Assembly (NCBI GenBank): GCA_038503075.1
Contig: JBCAML010000018.1
Span: 434,001-498,000 of the forward strand
From: Gyromitra esculenta
Taxonomy: Eukaryota > Ascomycota > Pezizomycetes > Pezizales > Discinaceae
DNA: 64,000 bases
Direction of reading: 5' to 3'
Position numbers and translations under genes: made by a program. Numbering within the stretch: position 1 is the first letter of the stretch; the number at the start of each line of letters is the position of its first letter. Shown in pieces: positions 1-9,101 of the stretch. A model generated the notes under the pieces. The model had not been told where the DNA came from and made no database searches. It saw nothing but the letters and a program-made list of their open reading frames with translations.

Positions 1-1021
1 GATGATTGCTAGCAGTTCTTTGTCGTAAATTTCATAATTGCATTCGGCGGGTGAATGTTTTTTTGAGAAGAATGCGACTGGGTGTAGAACTCCAGCGTCA
101 TCGTATTGAGAGAGCACTCCTCCGGATACGAAATCGGAGGCGTCGGTTTCCACAATGATTTTTTTATCAGGATCAAAGTGGATGAGGATTGGAGCGGTGG
201 TGAAGGCATATTTTAGGTTCTCGAAGGCGATATCCGCTTCTACTGTCCATTCGAAAATAATACCTTTTTTTGTTAGGGCTGTGAGAGGGGAGGCAAGTTT
301 AGAAAAACCGAGGATAAAGCGTCGGTAAAAATTGGCAAAACCTAAAAATGCTTGTACATCTTTAACGCTTTTAGGGGTACCCCATTCTCGTACTGCCCTT
401 AGTTTTTCCTCGTCCATTTTTATGCCATCAGGGGTAAGGATGAGGCCTAGATACTTGGTTGTCTGTACCTCGAATTCGCATTTCTCTGGTTTGAGCAAGA
501 TGTCGTTATCTTTGAGTGTCTGGAGTACCCTTCGTACATGGGTTTGATGTTCCGCGAAGGTATCACTATAAATTAGGATATCATCAAGGTAGGCTGTACA
601 GAAAATGTCCAGGTACTCGGTAAGGCAATCATTAACAAACCGTTGGAAGGTTCCCGGGGCGTTGGTCAAGCCGAATGGCATGACTTGATATTCGTATAAG
701 CCGTAGCGGGTGCGAAAGGCTGTTTTCCACTCGTCTCCCTCGGCAATGCGTACTTGGTGATATCCATCGCGGAGGTCCAGTTTAGTATACCATTGAGCTT
801 TCGCCAATCGGTCCAGGGTCTCTCGTATAAGGGGGGAAGTGTATCGATCCTTGACCGTAATAGCATTAAGACCTCGGTAGTCCACACAGAGTCGTAGGGA
901 ACCGTCAGCTTTTTGACAAATAGGACGGGGATCCGGCTGGAGAGGAACTAGCCCGAATGAATCCCTTCTCAAGATTGTCCTCAATATACTTCTTCAGCAC
1001 GATTAGCTCTTCTCGAGACAT
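1..1021 (-). pseudogene. pol: E1 pol: reverse transcriptase and start of RNase H (broken, partial)
   Basis: In its coding frame this stretch encodes the RT fingers and palm of a Ty3/gypsy polymerase, then the RNase H entry. The catalytic YLDD box is encoded near 580-592, and [13 protein letters not shown] near 640-680. E4 carries the same protein at 9521-10569, which gives the frame. E1 differs by a TGA just upstream (1022-1024, where E4 has GGA) and by apparent single-base deletions in the 900-940 segment, one in a run of A. Below about 890 the frame stays open to position 1, so the C-terminal half of RT looks undamaged. Function in life: copying element RNA into cDNA inside the Gag particle. 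Here it is a remnant. Confidence 0.9.
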
Positions 1022-1842
1022 TCAGTAAAGGGGTCCAAAGGGGGCGTCTTTTCCTTCCATCAGCTGTATCTTGTGGTCGTAGGAACGGCGGGGAGGTAGT
1101 CCTTGGGCTTTCTTCTTATCGAACATATCTAGAAAACCGTGGTATTCTGCAGGAATACGTGACTTCCACTCTTCCTTGGTTGTTTTGTCATCTATGATTT
1201 TGTTGATTTCATAGAGTGACATGGTATAGGCTTGTGAGTTTCGTTTTCTTGTGAGAGTTCTAAAGCTGGCAGCGCCAATAAACGAAAGGTTTAGTCTGGG
1301 GGGAGCTGGGATCGAGGGAGCGGATACAATTGGTGAGTGAGGGGCGCAGTGAGTGGTGCAGAGCTTAGAATTAAACTCAATGCGTTTATCGGCAAAGTAG
1401 AGGCGGACATCGTGATGGTTCATCCATGGTATGCCCAGGACGAGGGGGTAATGGCCAAGTTGTGTTACGAAACAGGGGGCTTGTTCACAATGGTTTTGTA
1501 TAGAGAGATTGAGGTTGGCGATGTGGGTGATGTCTCCTGAACTGACAGGACGACCATCGATAACCTCAAGTTGTCGAGGGGTTTTTAATGGGGAAAGGGG
1601 TAAAAGATGGTGACTCGCAAAGTCTTTGTCAATGAAGGCGAATCCTGAGGCTCCAGTGTCCAATAGTGCGTGGGTTTTTATGATTTTATTATTATGGGAA
1701 ATGTTACATGATATAACGAAATGTTCCCCATCTAACTCATCCTCCACACGCATATCCGATACTGAGAAACCTGAAATGGAAAACACCGACAAAGGCAAAG
1801 AAATGGGAACCAAGGCGGGGTCACTAATCTGCCTTGGTTGAA
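1022..1842 (-). pseudogene. pol: E1 pol N-terminus: aspartic protease region
   Basis: This is the retropepsin-type protease that cleaves the Gag-Pol polyprotein. The active-site motif is LLDTGASGF, followed by the family's second hallmark, PLVLGIPWM. The frame is -1 relative to gag and stays open upstream to 2059 across the gag 3' end, as expected for expression by ribosomal frameshifting at 1846-1852 and not by its own start. The frame ends at TGA 1022-1024, where copy E4 has a glycine codon, so a Gag-Pol made from E1 would stop before RT. The linker between protease and RT (SRIPAEYHGFLDMFDKKKA) is typical of fungal chromoviruses. Confidence 0.88.
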
Positions 1843-1852
1843 CTAGTTTAAA
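1843..1852 (-). promoter_or_regulatory. Programmed -1 frameshift site (E1): TTTAAAC followed by TAG
   Basis: On the coding strand gag ends TCT TTA AAC TAG. The heptamer T-TTA-AAC (1846-1852) is a canonical X-XXY-YYZ slippery sequence in the gag phase, and the gag stop (1843-1845) follows at once. Slipping back one base gives TTT AAA CTA GTT, which runs straight into the protease frame. The same ten bases occur in E4 (11387-11396). I did not establish a downstream stimulatory structure. Confidence 0.82.
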
Positions 1853-3177
1853 GACTTGTTGGATGAGTCTGCTGATTCGAGGGCGAAAAACTGCGGTGGA
1901 AGAGGTGGTGGAGGTAAAGAGGAGGCAGGCGGGGTACGATTGGCGGGAGGGGCGGTGAGAGCCCCTCTCATTGTAGGTTTCTTTGGGGCTGAGGGACAGT
2001 TGGCATAGGAGTGATCGGGTGCCGCGCAGAACATGCATTTTCCCGTAGATCGGCGCCATTGTTTCTCTTCTTCCGAGAGCTTCCTTCGTCCATTTACCAT
2101 GGTGTAGTGTTGATCTTGTGGGGGACGAGAGAGATTGCTGGTTCTTCCGAAAGAGAGGTCCATTGGAGCAAGGCCGCCTGGTACGAAAGATGATGCGGGG
2201 ACAAATGGAGTCATTGTTTGAGAACTGAATTGTCCCATTGTTTCTCTCGTATTGCCTCGTTTCTCAGCTTTTCGGGCTCGGATGCGATTGTCTAGACGGG
2301 TGAGGGTGGTGATCATTTCTTCGAGGTTGGCGGGGACGGCAGTGGCGAATACCATGGCTTCTTTTAGCTCTTCTGACATTCCATGTTCTAGGGCATCCAT
2401 CTTCGAGTTCTCATCGAAGTTTAGTTGACCCATGATGCGTTGGAAGTCAGCCAGATAGGCAGAGAAGTCTCATTTGCCTTGATGGAGCTGATGCAATTCT
2501 CGTCGGGCGGTACCGGTGGGATCGGGGTCTCCGAAGGCAGTCTCTAAGGAGGCGATAAGGGCGGCGGCATTGGTCCAGGTTGTGAGGCCAGAGGGGAGGA
2601 CGGTGTGTCGAACTTGTTCGAGGGCTGCTCCTTCCAAGCGATTGATCGTGTAGAGAATCATGGTGTTTTCATCGGCGAATCGATCTCTGTTGACAGCGAG
2701 TTTTGAGCGGAGTTGGAGAATAAAGCCGGGGAGTTTCACTCTAGATCCGTCGAATTTTTCTGGATCTGGCATGCGTTCGGAGCGGTGGTTGGTAGTTGGT
2801 GGAGGCGGGGGAGTGGCGGTAAGATTTGGTGGGGCTGGGGGTGCTGAGAGATTTGCACGGGCTTCATTTCATTCCTGACGGAGTCTTGCGATGAGATCGG
2901 CAGTCTCTGTAACCCTCTGGTCTTGTTGTGTCGCATGGCGAAGGGCGTTGTCGATCTGGATTTGTGCCGTATTGAGCTTTACTTCGGCATCTTTTTCGTT
3001 GTCTTGGAGGATGTTTATTTGGTCTTCCAGGCTTTGATTTAGTTCCCGAAGTTGGTTGTATAGCTCAACCGGGTCGTCTCTATATGCTTTGGCAAAGGCT
3101 TCCTTCGTGGGGAAGCCTTGGGTTGCTACAGCGACTCCTTCTGTGTTGGAGGAGGAGGGATCAGCGGTAGAACTCAT
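1843..3177 (-). pseudogene. gag: E1 gag with zinc knuckle, two nonsense codons
   Basis: This encodes the nucleocapsid/capsid protein. It starts at ATG 3177 (MSSTADPSSSNTEG), then an N-terminal coiled coil (LYNQLRELNQSLEDQINILQ), a capsid-like retrotransposon Gag domain (around DGSRVKLPGFILQLRSKL to DFQRIMGQLNFDENS), a basic linker, and one CCHC zinc knuckle CMFCAAPDHSYANC near residue 390. TGA codons at 2869-2871 and 2470-2472 interrupt the frame. At both places the paralogous copy E2 has CGA, so each is a single C-to-T change. The C-terminus is proline-rich and ends at the frameshift site. Confidence 0.92.
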
Positions 3178-3208
3178 GGTGGGTCAACGGTAGGAGGTGT
3201 AGATGAAC

Positions 3209-3219
3209 AAGCAACGTAA
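3209..3219 (-). promoter_or_regulatory. Primer-binding site of E1, complementary to the element's own transcript start
   Basis: Directly after the 5' LTR the coding strand reads TTACGTTGCTT. It does not begin TGG, as a tRNA-primed site complementary to a CCA end would. Nine bases, ACGTTGCTT, are the exact complement of AAGCAACGT, which lies inside the LTR at 3441-3449 (coding strand), about 45-50 bases after a TATA-like box. This is the arrangement of a self-primed Tf1-like element. Confidence 0.6.
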
Positions 3220-3638
3220 TCTCACGGTTGAGTCCCTCAGTTAAGCCCTTCGGTATCCCCGAAGGTGAGCAGTGCTACTTAAGCGAGGTATCAACTCGTT
3301 CGACGAGTGCAAAGTTTCTACAGGTCCTACAGGGAGTATACTTCAAGGCGAAGTATCGATGATGGTTCACAGCGACAGCGAAGACTCTGAGGTAGAATCG
3401 AAGTGGTAATTAAAACTAGTACAAGAGAAGTATAACGAGAACGTTGCTTAAGAGAGAAAGAGAGAAAGAACACAAGCGACCGAAATCCTTCATTTAAATA
3501 CCCCGCTTTCTCGTAGCACAAACCACCATCAGGCAACAGCCGAAACCTAACCGAATAACAAAGCTATTATACCTCAAAATAAACCCTTCGTAACTTCCAC
3601 AACCGTCTTAACCCATTACCCGATTCTTATCCGTGAAA
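3220..3638 (-). repeat. 5' LTR of E1 (419 bp)
   Basis: The ends were set by comparison with the solo LTR, which has clear target duplications: on the coding strand it starts TTTCACGG and ends CCGTGAGA. It has a TATA-like TATTTAAAT (3492-3500), a long CT-rich tract, then the presumed transcript start AAGCAACGT (3441-3449), and near the U5 end a hairpin (3247-3265) with arms CCTTCGG/CCGAAGG. The termini are short inverted repeats but not the usual TG...CA. Confidence 0.9.
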
Positions 3639-4808
3639 GGGCCCTCTCATCGTGGGTTTCTTAGGGGCGGAGGGGCAGTTGGCGTAAGAGTGATCTGGAG
3701 CCGCACAAAACATGCATTTTCCCGTGGAGCGGCGCCATTGTTTCTCTTCTTCCGAGAGCTTTCTTCTTCCGTTAACCATTGTATACCGTTGATCTTGAGG
3801 AGGGCGAGAGGTATTGCTAGTGCGGCCAAAGGATAAATCCATAGGGGCTAGTCCTCCGGGAGTGAAAGAGGAGGCGGGGGTGAAGGCGGGGGCGCTGAAT
3901 TGTCCCATCATATCTCGGTTATTCCCCCGTTTTTCTGCCTTGCGAGCTCGGATGCGGTTGTCCATCCGGGTAAGAGTGAGGATTGTGTCGTTAAGGTTTG
4001 TGGGAACGGCAGGGGCAAAAACCATGGCTTCTTTCAGTTCCTCGGACATACCATGTTCGAGGGCATCCATCTTTGAGTTTTCATCGAAGTTGAGTTGCCC
4101 CATGATTCTTTGAAAGTCTGCCAGGTAAGCCGAAAAATCTCGTTTGCCCTGACGGAGTTGGTGTAGTTCTCGTCGGGCAGTGCCGGTAGGGTCGGGATCT
4201 CCGAATGCAGTTTCCAGTGCGGTGATCAACTCTTCAGCGCTGGTCCATGTGGTGAGGCCGGATGGGAGTACCGTGTGGCGGACTTGCTCTAGAGCTGCTC
4301 CTTCTAGTCGGTTTATGGTATAGAGGATCATCGTAGTTTCATTCGCAAAACGATCTCGATTGACCGTAAGCTTGGAGCGCAGTTGTAGGATAAATCCTGG
4401 CAGTTTGGTCCGGGATCCGTCGAATTTCTCAGGATCTGGCATCCGTTCTGAGCGGTGGGATATCGCTGGAGGTGGGGTGGCGCTGAGGTTTGGTGGAGCA
4501 GGGGGGGCCTGAATGTTGGCGCGAGCTTCGTTTCGTTCTTGTCGTAACCGGGCAATCAGGCCCGCTGTTTCCATGACGCGTTGGTCCTGTTCGGCGGCGT
4601 GACGGAGAGCATTGTCAGTCTGGATGCGGGCGGTATTGAGTTTGACCTCATTTTCTCGCTCGCTTTCCTGGAGAACATCAATTTGATCTTCCAGGGCTTG
4701 GTTGAGGTCCCTAAGCTCATTATAGAGCTCTGCGGGGTCCTCTCGGTAGGCTTGGGCGAAAGCTTCTCTAGTAGGGAAGCGCTTTGCGGCGACGGCGGCT
4801 CCTTCCAT
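3639..4808 (-). pseudogene. gag: E2 gag, C-terminus removed by insertion of E1
   Basis: About 390 codons are open from ATG 4808 (MEGAAVAAKRFPTREAF) through the zinc knuckle CMFCAAPDHSYANC to KKPTMRGP, where E1's LTR begins. The few residues and the stop after that point come from the inserted LTR. The N-terminus forms a coiled coil (LYNELRDLNQALEDQIDVLQ). The capsid-like middle domain and the KLSEEEKQWRRSTGK stretch before the knuckle match E1 and E4 closely. The gag C-terminus and frameshift site are lost here. In a living element this protein forms the virus-like particle and binds element RNA. Confidence 0.92.
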
Positions 4809-4871
4809 GATGAGGTTGGTGGGGGAGAGATGTTTTGGTGTTGATCAGATGGTAGAAGGTGTAGATGTTGG

Positions 4872-4882
4872 AAGCAACGTAA
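4872..4882 (-). promoter_or_regulatory. Primer-binding site of E2 (self-complementary type)
   Basis: The coding strand after the LTR reads TTACGTTGCTT, as in E1, although the bases just downstream differ. Its nine-base complement AAGCAACGT lies inside the same element's LTR at 5108-5116. Confidence 0.58.
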
Positions 4883-5306
4883 TCTCACGGTTGTGCCTCT
4901 GGTTAAGCCCTTCAGTATCCCTGAAGGTGAGCAGTGCTACTTAAGCGAGGTGACAACACGTTTGAAGAGTGCAGCGTGTTCTACAAGTTCTACGAGAATA
5001 TCTTTGTCTCAAGGCGAGATCGAGGCAGCGAGGTAAACAGCGACAGCGAGGATTCTGAGATAGAATCGAGATAGTGTTTTGATGATTTACAGCAGAAGGT
5101 AACGAGAACGTTGCTTAAGGAAAGAAGAAAGAAGAATACACAAACAGCGAAACTCCTCCGCTTATATACCCCGCTTTCCCGTTACACCAACAACAATCCG
5201 ATAATAACCGAAACCCAACCGAACAACAAAGCCATTATAACCGAATAACCTTTTCACTATTACCAACCACTTCATCCTAACCCGTTACTCAATCTCATCC
5301 GTGAAA
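4883..5306 (-). repeat. 5' LTR of E2 (424 bp)
   Basis: It is homologous end to end with the other LTRs (TTTCACGG...CCGTGAGA on the coding strand). The U5 hairpin is at 4909-4927 with arms CCTTCAG/CTGAAGG. It ends in E3 integrase sequence: the first bases after 5306 continue as a PGRDKTFELISR reading frame on the plus strand. The exact end is uncertain by a few bases because of a run of A. Confidence 0.88.
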
Positions 5307-6582
5307 AAACCCCGGCCGAGATAAAACCTTCGAATTAATCAGTAGAGCTTTTTACTGGCCAAAGATGAGGGAATCAATCAGCCGTTATGTACGCAATTGC
5401 CATATTTGTCAAAAGGCAAAACCCGTCACCCAACGTACTTCAGGAGTCCTTCGCCCCCTGCCTATACCAAATCGTCCCTGGCAAGAAGTTTCGATGGACT
5501 TCGTAACCGGCCTTCCAGAATCAAACGGATATGATGCCATAATGGTAATAGTTGACCGCCTATCCAAGATGCGACATCTGGTTCCATGTAATACCACCGT
5601 CAATTCCAGAGACGTCGCTGATCTTTACCTACAACATGTCTGGAAGTTACACGGTTTACCCACGCATATTACCTCTGACCGAGGCACGCAATTCACTGCC
5701 CATTTCTGGAAAGAACTATGCCAAGGCCTCGGGATTAAAGCACAGATGTCTACTGCCTTCCACCCAGAAACCGACAGACAAACCGAGAGACTGAACGCTG
5801 TGATGGAACAGTATCTTCATTCTTATGTTTCCTATCAACAAGAGGATTGGCACAAGTGGTTACCTATGGCTGAATTCTCTGCTAATAACCAGGAATCTAC
5901 TAGTACTAAAGTCTCCCCTTTCTTTGCTAACTATGGGTACCATCCTCGCTTTGATACTACTCTCCTCCCAACCCAAGCGACCCCTCAGAGCCTAGATGCC
6001 GCTTCGTTTAGTCAAACAATGCAGGAACTCTATAACCATCTACGAACGCAAATAAGGACGGCCCAGGATATTCAAGAGACGGCCACGAATAGACACCGCA
6101 TACCTGCTCCCGCTTACCGAGTCGATGACCATGTCTTCGTTTCAATGAAGAACATTAGAACTACCCGTAATGCTAGGAAGCTGGATTGGAAATGGATGGG
6201 ACCCTACCCGATTAAGAAGATAGTCTCCCCTTTTGCCTACGAAGTTGACCTTCCATCCTCGGTTAAGTACCACCCTGTCTTTCATGTTTCTTTATTGAAA
6301 CCTGCGGCCCATGATGCTCTTCCCGGACAAATCATTCCTCCCCCGGCGCCTGTTGTTGTCAACGACCAAGAAGAATATTATATCGAGAAAATCTTGGACC
6401 AACGGACATATTGCAAGAAACAACAGTACCTCGTTGAGTGGACTGGATACGCTCACCCTACCTGGGAACCCGCTGAAGACCTAGCAGATACTTCGGCATT
6501 GGAAAAGTTTTTGAATACCTTAACTATGCCTAGTGTTCGCAGGAGCTCACGCTTGAAGGGGGGAGCTACTTTCATGGATTGA
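5307..6582 (+). pseudogene. pol: E3 integrase with chromodomain (5'-truncated)
   Basis: This is the C-terminal part of pol. It enters inside the integrase zinc domain (PGRDKTFELIS; CHIC is the CC half of HHCC). The rve core has all three acidic residues: D in MDFVTGLP, D in SDRGTQF, and E in QTERLN, 35 residues after the second D. A GPY-type segment (KWMGPYPIKKI) follows, and then a chromodomain (EEYYIEKIL ... QYLVEWTGY ... TWEPAEDL) with its aromatic residues. Chromodomains steer integration towards methylated H3 chromatin. The stop TGA (6580-6582) lies within the 3' LTR. One residue next to the catalytic E is R instead of the G seen in E4. Everything upstream is missing because E2 sits here. 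Confidence 0.93.
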
Positions 6583-6876
6583 CTTAAGGGATGAGTCGTG
6601 GTTCGAATGGTTGTACAATTTCTTTGTTGTTCGGTTATGTTTTTGGGTTATTATAATAATGTCTTTGTGTTTCGGTTGTTGCCGGGTTGTTGTGGGTGCT
6701 ACTGAAAAGCGGGGTATTTAAGGAAGGATTGTTGGTTGTGTTTGTTCCTCTTCTTCTTCTTCCTTTAAGCAACGTTCTCGTTTACCTTCTATTGTAATTG
6801 TTGAATACTATCTCGGTTCTACCTCAGAACCCTTGCTGTCGCTGTCCACCTCGCTGCACTTATCTCGCCTTGAGAT
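6570..6876 (+). repeat. 3' LTR of E3, left piece (split by E4)
   Basis: It begins TTTCATGG (a C-to-T variant of TTTCACGG) after a purine-rich tract (6555-6563). It contains the TATA-like TATTTAAG, a CT-rich tract and AAGCAACGT, and runs to GAGAT (6872-6876), where E4 is inserted. The rest of this LTR resumes at 13119/13124. Together the pieces make about 421 bp. Confidence 0.92.
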
Positions 6877-7287
6877 TCTCACGGATGGCTTCTCGTTAAG
6901 CCCTTCAGTATCCCTGAAGGTAAGCAGTGCTACTTAAGCGAGAAACCAATACGTTCGAGGAGTGCGATATAGTCTACAGGTCCTACGAAGGGTATACTTC
7001 AAGGCGAAGTATCGGTGATGTTTCACAGCGGCAGCAAGGATTCTGAGGTAGAATCGAAGTGGAATTATAACAGATACAATAGAAGTGAAACGAGAACGTT
7101 GCTTAAAGAAAAGAACAAAAAAGGTACAAAGAACGAACAAAATCCTTCACTTAAATACCCCGCTTTTTACCCAACAAAACCCAATAGCCGATAATACCCG
7201 AAATACAATAACATTATCCAACAACCGAAAAACATAACAACCATATACTCAAAACCTAACCCTATATCCAATCCTTAATCCGTGAAA
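6877..7287 (-). repeat. 3' LTR of E4 (411 bp)
   Basis: It is paired with 12710-13118 and begins right after the GAGAT target duplication. The integrase reading frame ends inside it (TAA 7275-7277). The polypurine tract, coding strand ACGGGGGACTACT, lies just outside it at 7288-7300. The U5 hairpin is at 6902-6920. Confidence 0.93.
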
Positions 7288-8750
7288 GTAGTCCCCCGTC
7301 TTAAGCGTGAGCTCCTGCGAACCTTAGGAATAACGGTAGTCGTCGTGGAGAGAAATGCGTCAAGGGCAGCAGTTTCCAGGAGATCTTCCGTGGGTTCCCA
7401 GGTGGGATAGGCATAACCGGTCCACTTGACGAGGTATTGTTGTTGTCCACGGTATGTTCGTTGTTCGAGGATTTTCTCAATGAAATACTCCTCTTGTTCA
7501 TTAACAACGACTGGTGATGGGGGGGGTATAACTTGTCCCGGAAGAGGATCGTTGGCAGCGGGTTTCAACAACGAAACGTGAAAAACGGGATGGTATTTAA
7601 CTGAAACAGGGAGATCAATTTCATAGGCAAAAGGGGATATTATCCTCTTAATAGGATAGGGTCCCATCCATTTCCAGTCCAATTTTCGAGCCTCGCGTAT
7701 TGTCCTAATGTTTTTCATTGAAACGAAGACCTGATCGTCGACTTGGTAGGGCGGGGCTGGCGTACGATGCTTATTAGTAGCCGTTTCCTGAATATCTTGT
7801 GCCGTTCTTATTTGCGTCCGTAAGTGATCGTATAGGTCTTGCATGGTCTGAGCAAAAGACGCCGCATCGAGGCTTTGGGAAGAGGCCTTCACAGGAACTA
7901 TGGAGGTATCGAAGCGGGGGTGATAGCCGTAGTTCGCAAAGAAGGGAGAGGTTTTAGTACTGGCTGACTCTTGATTGTTAGCAGAGAATTCAGCCATCGG
8001 TAGCCACTCGCTCCAGTCTTCCTGTTGGTAGGACACATAGGAACACAAGTATTGCTCCATCACGGCGTTAAGTCGTTCGGTCTGTCCATCGGTTTCAGGA
8101 TGAAACGCAGTGGACATTCGAGATTGAATTCCCAAGCGTTGACAAAGCTCCTTCCAGAAGTGGGTCGTGAATTGAGTACCTCGATCCGATGTAACGTGTG
8201 TGGGCAATCCGTGGAACTTCCAGACATGGTGGAGATATAGATTAGCCACCTCTCTGGAATTGACCGTAGTATTACAGGGTATCAAATGGTGCATTTTTGA
8301 CAAGCGGTCTACTACTACCATAATCGCATCGTAACCATCGGATTCTGGGAGGCCTGTAACGAAATCCATAGAAACTTCCTGCCATGGGCAATTAGGAATG
8401 GGTAAAGGACGGAGAACACCTTGTGTACGTTAGGTAACTGACTTAACCTTTTGACAGATTTGGCAGTTGCGTACATAACGGCCATTTGATTCTCTCATTT
8501 TTGGCCAGTAAAATCTTCTACTTATGAGTTCGAAGGTTTTATCCCGTCCCGGGTGTCCTGCTGCAGGGGTATCGTGATGCCTTTTGATGAGTTCCAAGCG
8601 AAGGGGGTCGAAGTCTGGTACGTAAAGGTTTCCTTGGTAGTATAGCTTATTGTTTCCATTGGTACACTCGCTAAGGGTAATTTCCTTTGACTGTTGTTCC
8701 TTATTCTTCAGTGCTAAAAGTATTTTTTCAGGAAACTTGTCAGAGGTATA
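7275..8750 (-). pseudogene. pol: E4 integrase with chromodomain (two nonsense codons)
   Basis: In frame it holds the HHCC zinc domain (HHDTPAAGHPGRD ... CQICQK), the rve core (D in MDFVTGLP, D in SDRGTQF, E in TDGQTERLN), a GPY-type segment, and a C-terminal chromodomain (EEYFIEKIL ... YLVKWTGY ... TWEPTEDL). A TAA at 8430-8432 stands where E3 has CAA, a CpA-to-TpA change. A TGA at 8751-8753 separates this part from RNase H. The last codons and stop (7275-7277) lie in the 3' LTR. The 364 codons downstream of MDFVTGLP are open. Confidence 0.93.
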
Positions 8751-9101
8751 TCATTCTAGAAAGAGTTTTTCTAGGGGTGCGTCCAGTTCAGCGGCTTCGT
8801 TTGATAAAGAAGCCAACAACAAACTTAGCTTAGGATCAATATTTTCCTTTTTCAACACCACTTGGCTCTGTTGTGCCAGTCTTTCATCCCCTTCCTTGGG
8901 GAGATCTCCTGATCTCCTAGTAAGAGCATCGGGTTTTCCTCCCTGGCTTCCTGGTCGATACGTGATCACAAAATCGAAACGCGATAGGTATTCAGCCCAT
9001 CTGGCTTGACGTCGATTGAGTTGCTTTGTGCTCATGAAGTACTCGAGATTTTTGTGATCACTTATCACATCGATCGGGTGCTTTGATCCCTCGAGTTCAG
9101 G
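8751..9101 (-). pseudogene. pol: E4 RNase H, C-terminal part
   Basis: It encodes the distal RNase H and linker ([20 protein letters not shown], then [15 protein letters not shown]), ending at TGA 8751-8753. The solo LTR at 9102-9520 separates it from the RT part: EEWRP is encoded on the far side and [10 protein letters not shown] on this side. Removing the LTR and one TSD copy gives back continuous RNase H codons. Confidence 0.92.

Larger units (their letters stand above)
1..3638 (-). mobile_element. E1: Ty3/gypsy chromovirus-type retrotransposon, 5' portion, truncated by window edge
   Basis: Reading leftwards, this element has a 5' LTR (3220-3638), a primer site (3209-3219), gag (3177-1843), a -1 frameshift site, protease (to about 1022) and reverse transcriptase running off position 1. 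It is inserted in the gag gene of element E2: E2 coding sequence resumes exactly at 3639. The copy is dead. Gag has two TGA codons (2869-2871 and 2470-2472), pol has a TGA at 1022-1024, and about two 1-bp deletions near 900-940 shift the RT frame. The left LTR and target duplication lie outside the window; the right flank to match is GGGCC (3639-3643). Confidence 0.93.
3639..5306 (-). mobile_element. E2: 5' LTR and gag of a second copy, cut by E1
   Basis: Elements present, reading leftwards, are an LTR (4883-5306), primer site (4872-4882), and gag (4808 to 3639). Gag is then interrupted by E1's LTR; the rest of E2 would lie beyond E1, left of the window. Its right LTR end abuts integrase sequence of E3 (from 5307), so E2 itself inserted into E3. 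The gag frame is intact as far as it goes and serves as the undamaged reference for E1. Confidence 0.9.

Noticed and set aside
332..547. Plus-strand frames across the retrotransposons (for example 332-547, 1337-1540, 11762-12190)
   Set aside because: They are shadows of gag and pol coding on the minus strand and have no content of their own.
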